A stretch of 64,000 nucleotides of DNA from Theristus sp. LFF4_11 (Eukaryota > Nematoda > Chromadorea > Monhysterida > Xyalidae): positions 1 to 64,000 of the forward strand of contig JASANC010003024.1 of NCBI GenBank assembly GCA_030248135.1, read 5' to 3'. This document shows, in pieces, positions 44,501 through 56,141 of this stretch (its first letter is position 1; each line of letters opens with the position of its first letter). The notes beneath the pieces are model-generated. The model saw nothing but the letters and a program-made list of their open reading frames with translations, was not told the DNA's origin and did no database searches. Made by a program: the position numbers and the translations under genes.

Positions 44501-47500
44501 GTAACGAAAAATTGTTTTTTCAACGAGACATAAAACTGAAATAAAGTACTAAAGTCAACAACGTAAACAACCAACCCCCAACTCCACAACAGCCTGCAAA
44601 ACACAAGTAAACGAAAAAAAACGCCAAAACCTTGCTTTGAAAAAATGTACCATTGCACGTGTTTTTATACGCCTGCGTTTGCAACACAACGTTCTCTGCT
44701 GTCAATCATTAATAAAAGTAATAAACATAAACACTAAAAAGTGTCTTGTATTTTCAAATCCGCCCACACAAGGGTTTTCCCTTTCGTTCCACAATGGAAA
44801 TTCAGCGCAAAAAAGCTAATACAGACTTCGTAAAACAGACAAAAATAACGACGCAAATCCGCCAGACGAACAGCTGTATCGTATCGTGTGTTTGTTCTTG
44901 ATAGCTGAGCGGTGCAGCAGCTTGCGTGTTGCCATTTTTTGTTATATTTGCTATTTTTTGTTATAGAATACAAAAAACGCACACGTAATAATGGCTGATG
45001 GGAAACTTGCAGACAACCACACACGACGATCAAAACTGTTTCGGTAGGGCAAGCGCACCGCGCGCTACAAATTGTCACGTGATACTTATCTACTGCAGAA
45101 CAGAAGTTCAGCTGAATGTTGTTGTTTTTTTCTGACCGAACTGAAAAGCGATCCTGTTCAATGGGCCACACCAACAACACACAGTTGCCCTTTTCACAGG
45201 AACCAAGCAAAGGGCAGAAGGAAAAGACTGGGTGGGACAACGATCGGTTGCACTGAACAAACTGAGAACAGAGATGCCCGGAGACTTTTTTGAACACACA
45301 ACTTGAAGCAATAGTGAACTAAAATGAACATGGGGTACAGTCAAACCAGGTAAATCTGTCACGCTGATTGCTGCATCGAGTTGGTTGAACCAATCAGTGA
45401 GCCCGGATTCAAACGCAGCCATAACGCACGTGTGATCGCCGGCCATAAAGCACCAAACCTAACCTCAAACATAGACAGTCACATACCTGAGCGTCACCAT
45501 AATCAGCGGCATCTGATTGCTGCTCGCGACCAAGGTCAACACGAACAACAACAGCATGAACGGCACGATCTGCTTGCAGGCGCCCTCGCATTCGCCGAGT
45601 TGTGCGAGCGCGTTGTCCGTCAACGGCATGGCGGCGGCGCCGTACGCACGCACGTACACCGGCTCCGAACGGGTGGAGTTGACGATGCAGCGGCACTCCG
45701 TGTATTTCTGTACAGTCGGAGGGAAACACACAGATACAGTCAGCCAACGATGGTGAGCATTGTAGACCACTGCGGCGAAATGGTGCTTTGCGTTCACTGC
45801 CACAGTGTGTCCCCTGTTCAGTGTCCCTAGTTTATGTGAATAGTGCGTTCTGCTAAGTCTGAGAACACCACTACGGCTTACGGTGATCGGTGCACCTCGA
45901 CCCGGCTTGACCGACCACACCGTGACCGTGGTACACCACCCTCTCGGACGGGTCTCATCTGGATTGTAGTGGAAAAAATGCTCCCCTCCCTGAAAATGTC
46001 ACTAACGACAGTGGATCTGTCCAACGGTCCAATGATCGTGTCCACAGGCTCGACTGGCTCCAGGTGACTCTCGGTGCAGCCGGCAAAACACGGAGAAAAA
46101 TAGGTGAGCGCGTCCTTGCCGCACAACGGCTGGTAGTCGATCGGCGAACAGCCGCAACCGGCGTTGCACGACGTCGACAGCTCCACGGTCGCCTTCAGGA
46201 TCGGACTGAAATTCAATGGGTGATCGTCGGCTTGCGCTGGTGCATTCATGGAATAAAACAAATAGAGAGCGTGTATTACTTGCATCTTATACCGTCAGTG
46301 TGGCTTTTTTATTGTGTATTTAGTGTTTATGGTTCGAGTGAACCATAAGTTTGAGTTTATGGAAACAAAGTTTATCTCAGAGAATTGTGTGGGTGTCGGT
46401 CTTAAGTTCTTTTTTATTAAAACCTGCATCAGACATGCACAGCCAATCAGCGCAATGAACTGAATCAGAGTTTCGACAGCGTACATAAATTGCAGTATCA
46501 CGCGACCCGCACACCCCTGCATTGTGCCGGTTTCGTTTTCCACGTCAGATTTCCTTCGCGCAAAACACACTCACGCAAGGATGCGACGCACAGCAACAAC
46601 ATCGAACCGAGCAAGATGTGTTTACCGCGTTCATTTCGGATTCAGGTTTCATAAAAGACGCAACATGAGCTGCTTCTTCAGCGTCGAACACAAGACGAAA
46701 AACAACGAAACTAATTATGCCGTGTACGGTCACTCAAAAAACAGCCAAAATTGTAGGTCCAGGATGTAATTGCCAGTCAGTCAATTATCTTTTTTTTTCT
46801 GAACCAACCATACGTCAACTGCGTCCGCCGACACATCCGAAACACAAAATCCATCTAGTTTGCTCACAAAAACAGTGCTGTCTGTCATAGTCACAAAACA
46901 ATAGAAGTGAAAACTCCAATAAATTGAAAAGCCCACTTTTACACGCACATTCTCTCAATTCAAACGGCCCACTGAAAATGTTTTCAGTTTTCAACAAAAC
47001 GTTGTCTGTCAGTGCTAAAGCGAAACAAGCATCATAAAAATAAAATACCATAAGGGGTGGGGGGGGGGGTTTTTTGGGGGGGGTGTGGGGGGTTTTGGGT
47101 TTGTTGTGGGTTGGGGGGGGATTGGGGGGGGGGGGGTTTGGGGGGTAAAACGTATAAAGTGGGCTGTCAGTCAGTTATTTCACGGCACATTCACAAACGC
47201 GGTACTTCAGTTTGTGCCTTGCCTTGTGGTCGAAATTAATCGACTTTATTCATTTCACAGTCAGCTGTTTAGCTCAACGTACGCTTTCTCAATCTTTCGA
47301 ACTTTTGTTAATCTGAGGGATTTGAAAAAAAAAACGTTGACGATTTCAGCTTGATTTTCATTTACATTGCACTTTTTCCTGTGATCACAAACGCAACACA
47401 CAGAGATTACGAATAATACTTGAACAATATGCCCAGTGTGGCGTGACATCCACAAAAAACAGAGCATTGAACAAAGAAACCACACAACGACACAATTCAA

Positions 47501-50500
47501 GGTGTATTTTGAAACGGCCATTAGTGTTACACGTGGTGACGATGGCCATTCACATAATTTATCACACCGCTACTTTTCGTCTGTTTTTCATTAAAGTAAC
47601 GCACAATAAAACAGCCCACTTTTGTTTCAACAATGCAATCAGACATCCTGCCTGACAAAAAAGTGGAATGAGGTCAATTGAACAACAACAGGCAAACCAG
47701 AATGATGACGCAGACGCAAATAGCGCCACTGAGACAAACATCTTTGCGGAGCGCTCGCAATTTCGCGCAATCGAGCAAAAGTTTTCTGTTCCGTTTGAAG
47801 GAGTCCGTAAACAACACATGAAACACACAGCAGCACATTTTTTTATTCCTTTGGACTGTCGCCAAATTGTTTAGTATCTCAGTCACGCTCTACAGTGGCC
47901 CCGCCCCGCAGTAATTTGCTCATAGCTAATGAACTTTTATTCGCGCAACACAGCAACCGAGAAATGCCTCGAACAGCCAGTTGATAGCTTGAGGTAGAAA
48001 AAACAGCGTCCAATCAATGCGCATACCAGCGCTTTTTTTCAAGCAAACATGCAGACACACGCAAATAAATCAAGCGAAACATTACGGTGCAATGACAAAT
48101 GAGCAAATTTTACTGTCCCTATCAATTAAACTTGACATAATTCTGGTCGCAAAATGAAGCGAAAATAAGCCTAGCATATTCAATGTGCAAGCAGTTCAGT
48201 CAGCTATAATTACGCATGTTAGCTGCTTAGCTATACCTATATGCATACATGCGCCTGCGGCTAATTTCTCAATGGTGTTGTTACAAAGCATTACAGTCAA
48301 TATGATGGGATAAAATTTGCAATTTTGCAACTGGAAATGAAAAACCAACTTAATCGCATCAATTAATCAACTAAACGCAACACAACAAAATTGTTCTACT
48401 GCTGCAAAGGGCTGAAACAAAGTGAACCAAAGAAACTCACTTTGGAATGGGCGACATTTTATTGTAAGCCGAGAAAATGCCGGCCAGTCGCAGGTTTGAG
48501 CAGCCGAACACGAAGAACAACGTGAGCAGGCCAAGTGCGGCGAAATTGAACGCCACGACGAGGATGGTGATGTTGCGCAGCTGCAGCTTGTAGCGTTTCA
48601 TCAGCCAGCTGCCCATGCAGATGCCGACCACCGCCCCGGGCACTGCGACGCCACCTGAGCACAGTCACATGAACTCAATGCCATGCACGGCGCCGATTGG
48701 CTGACTAGTCGCGAATGCATTTTTTAAACAGATGTTTGTTGTCCAATTGCAAAAGTGTAGCACAATCAGTCTTCTACAAACCACGAGCATAATACAAACC
48801 CGCAGACTTTACCCGTCAATATGCTGGCGTTTGACTTTGTGAAGCCGAACTGCGTTTCAAGGTACTTTGGTAGATACGTGGTGAAACCGGAGACGATGGC
48901 CAGATCCATGCAAGCGTTCAGTGATGCGATCATGTAGACGCTGTTCGTCAGCAGACGGTACGTCGACATTGGAATGCCTGCGATACAACGAAATCTGGTC
49001 TCTGTGCAATACTGCAAATTGGTCAAAACTGTGACCATTTAATTTCAATGGTGGAATTTGATAGATTTTGAGTTTTATTAAGCACAACCCCCGTCCTCTT
49101 CACTTCGCTTCAAATACAGTCAAAATGTATGTAGGCAATCAGCGAATCAGCACGCCAGATTCAAATGCCAGAATGTACAAATTGCACACGTTTCACCGTT
49201 TGACTACAGAATCAACGTGCGGTAACATACGTTTAATGGCGTTCCTGGCGTCCACGAACGACACCTGCGTCTCGTCCGTCGGGCAACTGCTGCCAGTTGG
49301 CGTCTGCTGGTGACAGGCGAGTTGCTGTTGGTGGTAGGCAAAGTCGCCACCGCCGGCGCCCGCCATCGGGTCCGAACTGACGCCGGTGCCCGTAGTCTCG
49401 ATCGGCGGGCCAATCGCCGACGTTTGCGGCAGATGCTTCGGAAAGCCGAAGAATGGCAACGCAGCGAAGATGTAGAGGATGCCGAGCAGAATGTAGCCGG
49501 CCCACCACAGGCCGATGATCGCCGAGTCTGGCAGATCCGCTGGCTCGGGCGACGCGATGAACTTCGACAGCATCAGTGCGCCGAGCAGAAAGCCGCACAC
49601 TGGACCGATCGCCACCATCACGTACATGCAGCCTGCACAGGTGGAAACCGCGCATCTTTCTTCCTCATTCACGGCTTTCCAACAGTTCTTACGAATTTCC
49701 ATCCGAGTTTTCTGTGTCTCGAAATCAGGAAAAAAATGAAAACGCAGATTTCAGCTTCTCGTGGCGAGGGTATTGGTCCACGGGGCGCTCAGCGCCTGTT
49801 CACTCCTCTTCTCCTCACCAAACCACCGACGTGTGCTTGCTACCCTTTTTCGGGTTTCTGTAACCAGTGGACGTGAACAGCTACTACAACAAAGAAAACT
49901 CCTCAAACAGACCCAAATAGACGGAGGCGTTCTCCTTGGTGACGTGGTTGTCGATGTAGGTGGTGCCGAGTGTGAAGATGGGCGAGCCGCCAATGCCGAG
50001 CAGCACCTGTGCCAGCATCAGAATGAACACGTACTGCGACGCGTGGTTGGCGCGCGATTCGGCCGTGCAGGGCGAGTCGAAATCGATGGAACTAGCATTA
50101 TTCGCTGATGACGATGAACTCGCTGTTCTGTTGTCCCACGGCGGCGCTGTTGACGTTGGCGACTGCGTTGGTGCCAGTTGGCTGTCACCATTGGCGTCAG
50201 CTTTCGCCACCTGACATGTGTCCGGCATGCGGCCGACGGTGATCGTGCCCGCCAATGTGTCGTTCAGTCGAAGTGGATTCGCGATGAAGTGCGGCACACT
50301 GGAAGGAAGACGGGAGGGGGAGTGCGCATTGATAGACAAGATTGAGAATTGAGATACAACAATTGAACAGAATTACTAACTTTGAGACTACTGTAAAAGG
50401 TTGTGCCCAGCTCCGTAAAAAAGTGTATGGAAAAATTCTGCATAAACTTACATGGTATTGTTCCCCCCACTCCCATCAAACAAGGTCAACCTATGTCATT

Positions 50501-51963
50501 TTTTGTCACGGTCAAATGTCTGGCACATTCTTTCGCAAAACGCCTTAACTTCACAAAGCTGGCGACAGACAGCGTTCACAAACTGACAAACCTGAACAAA
50601 ATGGCGCCTGTGGCCAGGAGCAGCGCGCCGATGCCGACGAACCGCGGCACGTGCCCCTTGGAGCCATAGTAGCTGACCAGCAGCACACTGAGCAACGAGC
50701 CAAACTCGTACGAGCTGATCACTAATCCGGACGTTTTGCTGCGCAACTCGAAACGTTTCTCAATCGTAGTCAGCACCGAGGTCATGTAGCCGGTACAGAG
50801 GGCGCCGTGCACGAGAATCAGGAAACAGATGGACGCGCAGAACCAGTTGATGTTCGTCCAACCGGGGTGGTTGCGGATCTTCTGGCGGAACGTCGACGGA
50901 GTCCACGAACGCTCCGACGGCGGCGTCTGCAGTGACTGTGCCGTCGCTGGACTCGCGCTCTCCTCGGTGCCGTGTATGTCTGCAATCGGGTGCGGGTACG
51001 TTTTTTCGGTTTTAGTTTGTGTTGCCGTCGCTCTTTCTTGCAAAGTCCTCCATTGACATTGCACTCTTCTGTTTATACCGTTGTTTATATTGCTGAATAC
51101 CGTGTGTGCCTGACTGTCACTGCAACCGCACAGCTGTTACTTTGTGATAATAAACACAGTGCATGGTCTAAAAATGTGAAAACCTACAATCAAACCACTG
51201 ATGGCTCACCATGGGTCTGCAATGGTGGCACTGTCGATGAGCCTGCACAGCCACTCTTGTCCGATTGTGTGACACGGTTGTTGAGCGAATCGCCGACTTC
51301 AGCAGCAGCGTGTCTTCTGTGATCACCAGAAGAGGCAGAGAGATTATTCACAGCTGACTGTTGCCTTAACACGGGCGCCGACGCAAGTGGTGGCGCTTGC
51401 ACACCATGATATGACGATGATTCAGTTGTGGGTTTATCAGTGCACTGACGATACATTGGTGAATGTGATGCACCCGCAGTGAACGAGTGAGTTTTCGAAT
51501 CTCTAAAGTGTTGAGCGTCCTCGGCGTCTTCTTCCGACTGCTCCAGATCAACGAATGCAATTTGATCCTCTTGCAAACCGCCAACAGAGCTTAGATGCTG
51601 GTTGTGCAGTAAAATTGGAACTTTCGACGGCGACGTCGTCATTATATTCTTGGATGTGAAGCTGCTCGGCTCATGTTGGTGCGGCTGCGGTGCAGCAGCA
51701 GTGGCAAACGATGGCGCGTGCCGCCGTACCGTCGCCAAAAGTGAACCACCAGGCGAGTGGTGCGACGACGACTTTGGATGTTTCGATTTCAACAGCTGCG
51801 TCGTGTCTTTGGCATTCGCTGCCAACGGTGGCGTGGACACTTTGTAGCTGTTGTTGTTGTTGCACGCTGTCGAAATTGATGAGCCAGCAGCATCAGTGCT
51901 GTCAACGAGACGGTTGCCGTCGAGATTGCGGATCACTGACGACGACGGTGCATCAACGGACAT
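38549..51963 (-). CDS. SLCO: Organic anion transporting polypeptide (SLCO/OATP), about 1076 aa
   Basis: Ten exons in phase: 51963-51210, 50979-50592, 50298-49913, 49632-49231, 48977-48813, 48654-48441, 46205-about 46046, 45707-45487, 42302-42083, 38869-38549. OATPs are 12-span plasma-membrane carriers for amphipathic anions and conjugated steroids. Family hallmarks in order: GALCTGYMTSVLTTIEKRF (TM1), FGSLLSVLLVSYYG, LLGIGGSPIFTLGTTYID, GLWWAGYILLG (TM6 signature), TYLPKYLETQFG, GAVVGICMGSWLMKR, a Kazal-type loop (CGCSPIDYQPLCGKD then SPCFAGC; rest in the next exon, KYTECRC), SNQMPLIMVTLR, EEKAFALGLQVVLLRLLAY with PIIFGSVIDTTCLVW, and a final TM12. The N-terminal about 250 residues are Ser/His/Gln-rich and disordered, unusually long for the family. 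The donor after the Kazal exon is uncertain (46046 or 46055). Introns of 3.2 and 3.1 kb near the 3' end hold repeats. Confidence 0.94.
39060..39375. repeat. Two short (TG)n-rich tracts in OATP intron
   Basis: GTTGTGTGTGTGTGTGCAATG at about 39057-39076 and GTGTGTGTGTGCGTGTGTGT at about 39353-39373. Confidence 0.7.
39653..40927. mobile_element. Large foldback element (family C), 1.27 kb
   Basis: The outer ends are inverted copies of AAGGCCCATTCATGCA (39654-39669 and 40911-40926). Each arm contains two to three tandem units of about 100 bp made of smaller palindromes: CATTCATACCT, GCGCACGTCGACGTGCGTCG, AAAAAGGGAGGTATGAATGA and ACGTGACGTGACGTGCCG. The arms (39690-39965 and 40610-40910) are reverse complements, separated by about 650 bp of unique loop. 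The loop has no transposase frame. It sits in the last OATP intron. Confidence 0.85.
45364..45424. repeat. Short d­ispersed repeat, copy 1 (OATP intron)
   Basis: Segment with GCTGCATCGAG, GAACCAATCAG and ATTCAAACGCAG. It is shared with 56350-56406 in the same orientation and holds a small inverted pair (TTGGTT/AACCAA). Confidence 0.55.
47057..47146 (+). repeat. Long G-rich tract, G-quadruplex-like
   Basis: About 90 bp of the plus strand is almost only G and T, with more than seven runs of four or more G (up to 14 G) in an OATP intron. The transcribed strand of OATP therefore reads as C/A-rich RNA. Confidence 0.85.
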
Positions 51964-52299
51964 GCTGTACAGCTGGAGACCAATTATTACTACTGCAAAC
52001 TGTGTGCAAGGTTGGATTGGATTTCATTGAACTGCAATGGGCAAAGTCAGTTTGGTTGCAAGGACGGTGTTTGCGGAGTTTTAGGGGAGAGGGGTCGGTC
52101 CGTCGCAGTCGGGTCCTGGACCTGGGCGGCGGCCGGCGGCGGCGGGGGCGCGGGGCAAGGTAATGTCAAAGAAATTTTTTGTTGAACTTTCCAAAAATTG
52201 TGCCAATTAAGCGTTGCGGACAAAAAATGAGGTGTTCAAAATTCAGATAGGAACATAGGATTGTTAAAACGTGATGCATCATTATTAAAGATGTGCATG
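51964..52299. other. OATP 5' flank
   Basis: Upstream of the OATP start codon. A GC-rich segment at about 52075-52160 (GGCGGCGGCCGG-type) may be promoter or 5' UTR. No other gene seen. Confidence 0.4.
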
Positions 52300-53215
52300 T
52301 GCAGTAGCGCTAGCAGCGGTGCCCCCTGCCCCTGCCCTATAAACACAGGATGATAGGGAGGATTCGGAGGAAATAAAAAATGCAAAAACTAAATTGATCA
52401 TTTTCACCTTATCAAAAAGGCTTGGCTTAGGATTAGCAACCTACAACGACTCATTGCAAGCAACCTCTGATCAAAAACCAAAAAATCACTGTTAAGAATG
52501 TGTACAAAAATATACAAATCCAAAAAACCGCCAAAAAATTATTAAAACAGGTGCATGTGAAGTGGCGGTGGCCCCTGCCCTATAACACATGAAAGAAAAA
52601 AAATGCAAATACTAAATTGATCATTTTCACCCTATCAAAAAGGCTTGGCTTAGGATTAGGTTTAGGATTAGGAACCTACAACATAGTTGTTCCAGAGCCG
52701 GGGGGTTGGGGGGGGGCCGATATAGATAGCTGGAGCAAATTTTCCAGATAGATAGATAGCTGGAAAATTTTGGGGGGGGGCGCGGGGGGGGTCAAAATTT
52801 TGAAATCAGATAGATAGATAGCTAAAACGCTAAAAAGCTATAAAAGCGGCTAAATAAGGCTTAAAATACACTAAATCAAGTACACACGCACGTTTTACCT
52901 AAAAGTAGCGAAATTTTAAAGAATTTCGAGCAAAAATGGTCAATTTTGGTCAAAAATTGACTTATTTAATGTCTTCGAAGACAAAAATTTTCAGATAGAT
53001 AGCTGGCTGAGAAATTTTTTTGGACAGATAGTAGCTGAGCCAAAAAAACGTCTTTGATAGAGATAGATTCGAAATTTTTTGGGGGGGGCGCCCCCCCCTC
53101 CCCTAGAACAACTATGACCTACAACGACCCCCATTGAAAACAACCTCTGATCAGAAATCAAAAAAAATCACGTAAGAATGTATACAAATCATAGGCGAAG
53201 GCGAGGCAACAAACC
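52300..53215. repeat. Tandem duplication of a roughly 260-bp unit, second copy interrupted by a TE
   Basis: Unit 1 (about 52300-52545) and unit 2 (about 52546-53215) share GTGCATGTG, CCCCTGCCCTATAA, CTAAATTGATCATTTTCACC, TATCAAAAAGGCTTGGCTTA, AACCTACAACGA and CAACCTCTGATCA in the same order. Unit 2 is split by the insertion at 52682-53116. Confidence 0.8.
52682..53116. mobile_element. hAT-like non-autonomous element with 8-bp TSD (G1)
   Basis: Terminal inverted repeats CATAGTTGTTC and GAACAACTATG, flanked on both sides by ACCTACAA (52674-52681 and 53117-53124). Removing the element plus one flank restores the sequence seen in the intact neighbouring repeat unit (AACCTACAACGAC), so insertion is proven within the window. 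The interior carries GATAGATAGCT units and poly-G/poly-C tracts. There is no transposase. The 8-bp duplication fits hAT or P-type enzymes. Confidence 0.9.
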
Positions 53216-53219
53216 CAAA

Positions 53220-53461
53220 TTTAGTTTTTTTTGGATAGAGTTTGTGTCCTCCAAATGTTTTTCAACTTCAGCTTGTTCTAGGCCCTAGGGTAAAGACATG
53301 GGCAATTCTTGTCCATATCCGGCACCCGATACAAAACAGTGATATAATAGTTGTTTGTTTCATTCATTTTTTTAAAATAATTTTGTTATTATGTTACTTC
53401 TTTATCATTGTGTTTTTGTTAAAGGTGCTGCGCGTTAAATAAAATCTTGAATCTTGAATCT
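53220..53461 (+). mobile_element. Possible 3' tail of a non-LTR retrotransposon
   Basis: The segment ends AAATAAAATCTTGAATC followed by another TTGAATC. A short TTGAATC-type tandem tail after AATAAA is the usual 3' end of several invertebrate LINE clades. No reverse-transcriptase frame remains in the window, so it is at most a 5'-truncated copy. Confidence 0.45.
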
Positions 53462-53472
53462 AGTCGTTCACT

Positions 53473-53651
53473 TGTCGTTCACAGCAGACCAGATTTTCCG
53501 TTTTAGCCGATTTCTTCCCGTAAACAAATGGTGAATATCGAATCAGTCACACCAAACTGAAATTTTAGTGCCTGTACTTTGACAAACGGGCGTCTTTAAA
53601 GCAAATGACGTCATTTTAGTCCAGACACGTTTGAATAAATCCACAATAGTT
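53473..53651 (+). repeat. Dispersed repeat family B, copy 2
   Basis: Close match (about nine bases in ten by eye) to the reverse complement of 33838-34014, including a perfect TGACGTCA. It follows directly after the putative LINE tail. Confidence 0.85.
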
Positions 53652-53781
53652 AGATGTATGTTATAGAGTTAAACTGTCTAAAATTTATGCTTTTAAAGGC
53701 ATAGAATAGGTTAATTTTTGACCCCAAATAACCATCATCTTTGCATCACCCAAATGGCCCACTCCCTGCCGGTGCCTGGTG

Positions 53782-54804
53782 TAGGGTTAGGGAAAAAAAT
53801 CCGGATTTTTTTTTTAAATTAAAATTTTTTTTTAAATTTTTTTTACAAGTTAGGTTCGTTCGAAGCGTCTCGTCGAGCTGAGTTCATCTAGACTATTTTC
53901 AGAACGATCCGGAAAACTATAAGAGCGAAAATCGTGTTTTATTGAAATTATGTCCATTTCATAGAGGGAAAGTTGCATTTTCAACAGTAAAACAAGACAA
54001 TTTTCGACGTGTACTTGAATATTGAACCGTTCTTAGTTGTTCCTCTTTAGAAAATTACCAAAATTTGACTGTGTTCAAAAATTCCTGTTTGCTGTAGCTA
54101 AGTCGGCAACCCCTGTCGACCCGGTCGCCTCCCCCCCCCCAAGACACTTACTTTCAGGTTCAACCAGCTATGCTATCTGCCACATGGCGAGAGCCCACTC
54201 TTCAAATCATCGTATCGAAAACACGTACCATGATTTCGCGATCACGTTGCGGGCAACTGACAGACGCAAGTTTAACACGTTAGTTTAGCTCAGCACGCAA
54301 GTTTTAACATGTGGCCATGTTATCGGGTATCTGAAAAACGGTCGTGTGATGTGGTATTAACCAACATCTCCGCTCCAATTGTTTAACAATATATCGCACA
54401 ACTCCATTGTAGACCTATAACATACGCCAATCAACAAGATATCATGTTCATCTCATGGCCTACCGACTGAAAAACATGTTCTAAGTTGCAAGAAAACGAT
54501 TTCTGAAACGATATTTCAATTCAGTTAAGTCATTTCAACGCTAAAAATTGACTCTAGAAGTCATCCAAATCGAAAAACATGGAGTACGTCGGTCAAAATG
54601 ACCAAATAATGACATTTACCTAAGCACACAAAGAAGTTGGGAAGAAAATTTGGTTTGAACTTTCAAAAAATTATGCCATAAATCGAATTTTCAGAGCAAA
54701 GTAGAAGAAAAATTTTTCAAATTTTTTTTAAGTTTGAAAAAAAATCCAATTTTTTTAAACGAAAAAAAAATAAAAAAAATTTTTTTTTTAAGCCCCTAAC
54801 CCTA
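53782..54804. mobile_element. hAT-like AT-rich element with 8-bp TSD (G2), 1.02 kb
   Basis: Termini TAGGGTTAGGG and CCCTAACCCTA, flanked by GCCTGGTG on both sides (53774-53781 and 54805-54812). Next to each terminus lie long A/T homopolymer stretches that are also inverted. The interior has no transposase; the only frame at 54037-54288 is short and unconvincing. TIR and TSD length match hAT-type elements. Confidence 0.85.
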
Positions 54805-54812
54805 GCCTGGTG

Positions 54813-55150
54813 TCGCACTGACGAGCCCGGAGGCGGCGCGGTATGTGTCTATCAGGTGAACCCGCAAACAACGAACTTTATGTTTTGCACAACCTTCTTT
54901 CTTACCCGGTGATGCCAGCATCCTTTTTTTTTAAATAATATCAATAACGTGTGACACAAAAAAATAATAACCGTGGTTTGACGACCAGTACCAGACCAGA
55001 TGTTGACATCACTGATAATCAGTCCTCAGTCGTTCTGTGTCCTATCGTAACATAACAACCACCTGAACACTATCAAGCCGTTTGTTTTCAATTTTTAAAA
55101 ATACACGGCAAAATTCGATATCTGAAATTGAAACAATAAAAAACGTGAAA
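54813..55150. other. 5' flank of the small Cys-rich gene
   Basis: Unique-looking DNA between the TE nest and the ATG at 55151. Presumably promoter and 5' UTR; no distinct element recognised. Confidence 0.4.
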
Positions 55151-55629
55151 ATGTTTCGCGTCACCGTGATTGCAGTGATCGTTTGGCTAATCAGTAATCG
55201 GGAGTTTTTTATAACTTCAATCAGAGTTGACGGTTAGCTTTTTTTCTGAATGCAAGCGAACGATATACATACTTTCTGAGTCTCTGGGATTGTCGAGAAT
55301 CTTCAGGAACAGGATGTGGACACCATCGCTGTCGACCATGCTACCATTGCTCGGCCGTAACGAATCACAAATGCGTTCGCATGCCGAATTGTTGTCCACG
55401 TAAGAATAACGTGTTTTTAAGGCGATTCAGTGACGAAAAAATTCGATTTGCGAATGTGCGGTTTTCAGCTGGTACGCACGTGGTGAATTGTTTGATCGAT
55501 CCGTGCAGCCAGTGCACCACGGCGCCACACTGCATCTCAGTCTACTGTGACGGTTGTTACACGGCGCTATACGATTCGAACTGGGACTCACTGCAAGAGT
55601 GTCCAACGCAAGCTCACGTGAAACCGTAA
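55151..55629 (+). CDS. Small cysteine-rich secreted protein, 111 aa
   Basis: Three exons (55151-55232, 55307-55399, 55469-55629) in phase (336 nt), ending TAA. A hydrophobic N-terminus (VTVIAVIVWLI) is a likely signal peptide. The mature part has about 16 Cys in two blocks: CGHHRCRPCYHC...KCVRMPNCCP, then VNCLIDPCSQCTTAPHCISVYCDGCYTALYD and a last Cys near the end. The second block (C-x3-DPC-x2-C...C-x3-YCxGC...YD) resembles small invertebrate secreted Cys-rich proteins with a DPC...YCGGC...FYD pattern. I know no defined function and give no name. Introns are 74 and 69 bp, among the shortest here. Expression context is unknown. The phase agreement and cysteine periodicity make this a confident gene despite its size. 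Confidence 0.8.
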
Positions 55630-56141
55630 TCATTTTGAAGACGATCTTGTTTCATGGTTTTTATTTCCTGTTGTTGTTTTGCTACACATCGATTTTTCAA
55701 CGACTTTTTGATGGTGCACATGAAAACAGCTTATCAATCACACAAACACAACAGCGCATAACCATGAACAATAACATCTATAAAGTAACAGAATTCAGTG
55801 AGTCCAATTTAAACAAATCATAGAGACGGATTGCCCTAACGAAATTGAAACCACAGATCACTGTATCGAGTCGAATGGAAACAGATTTTTTCATAGCGTT
55901 CAGTGTTTAGGATGGCCCATAGCCCGTGAAATACCACCGCCATGCATGGCCGTCATGATTGCCGCTGAAAACAAGAACAGCAAGCTGAACTGTAATTTCG
56001 CCTGCTGAAATAAACTGTCTTCCTTTTCAAAGCAGCACTCCACTGTTGTCAAAATGTGCGTCTTTGTCCTCCTGCCCGAATATACCGTTCTGATGACCAG
56101 CTGCACAATCTAAGAAAAAGCGTCGTCTTTCAAACAAGAAT
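55630..56141. other. Convergent intergenic region
   Basis: 3' flanks of the Cys-rich gene (+) and the RRM/coiled-coil gene (-). No exon or repeat seen. Confidence 0.4.

Noticed and set aside
53782..54804. Telomeric repeat because of TTAGGG/CCCTAA-like ends
   Set aside because: Only one unit and a half at each end, in inverted orientation and flanked by an 8-bp target duplication; this is a transposon terminus.
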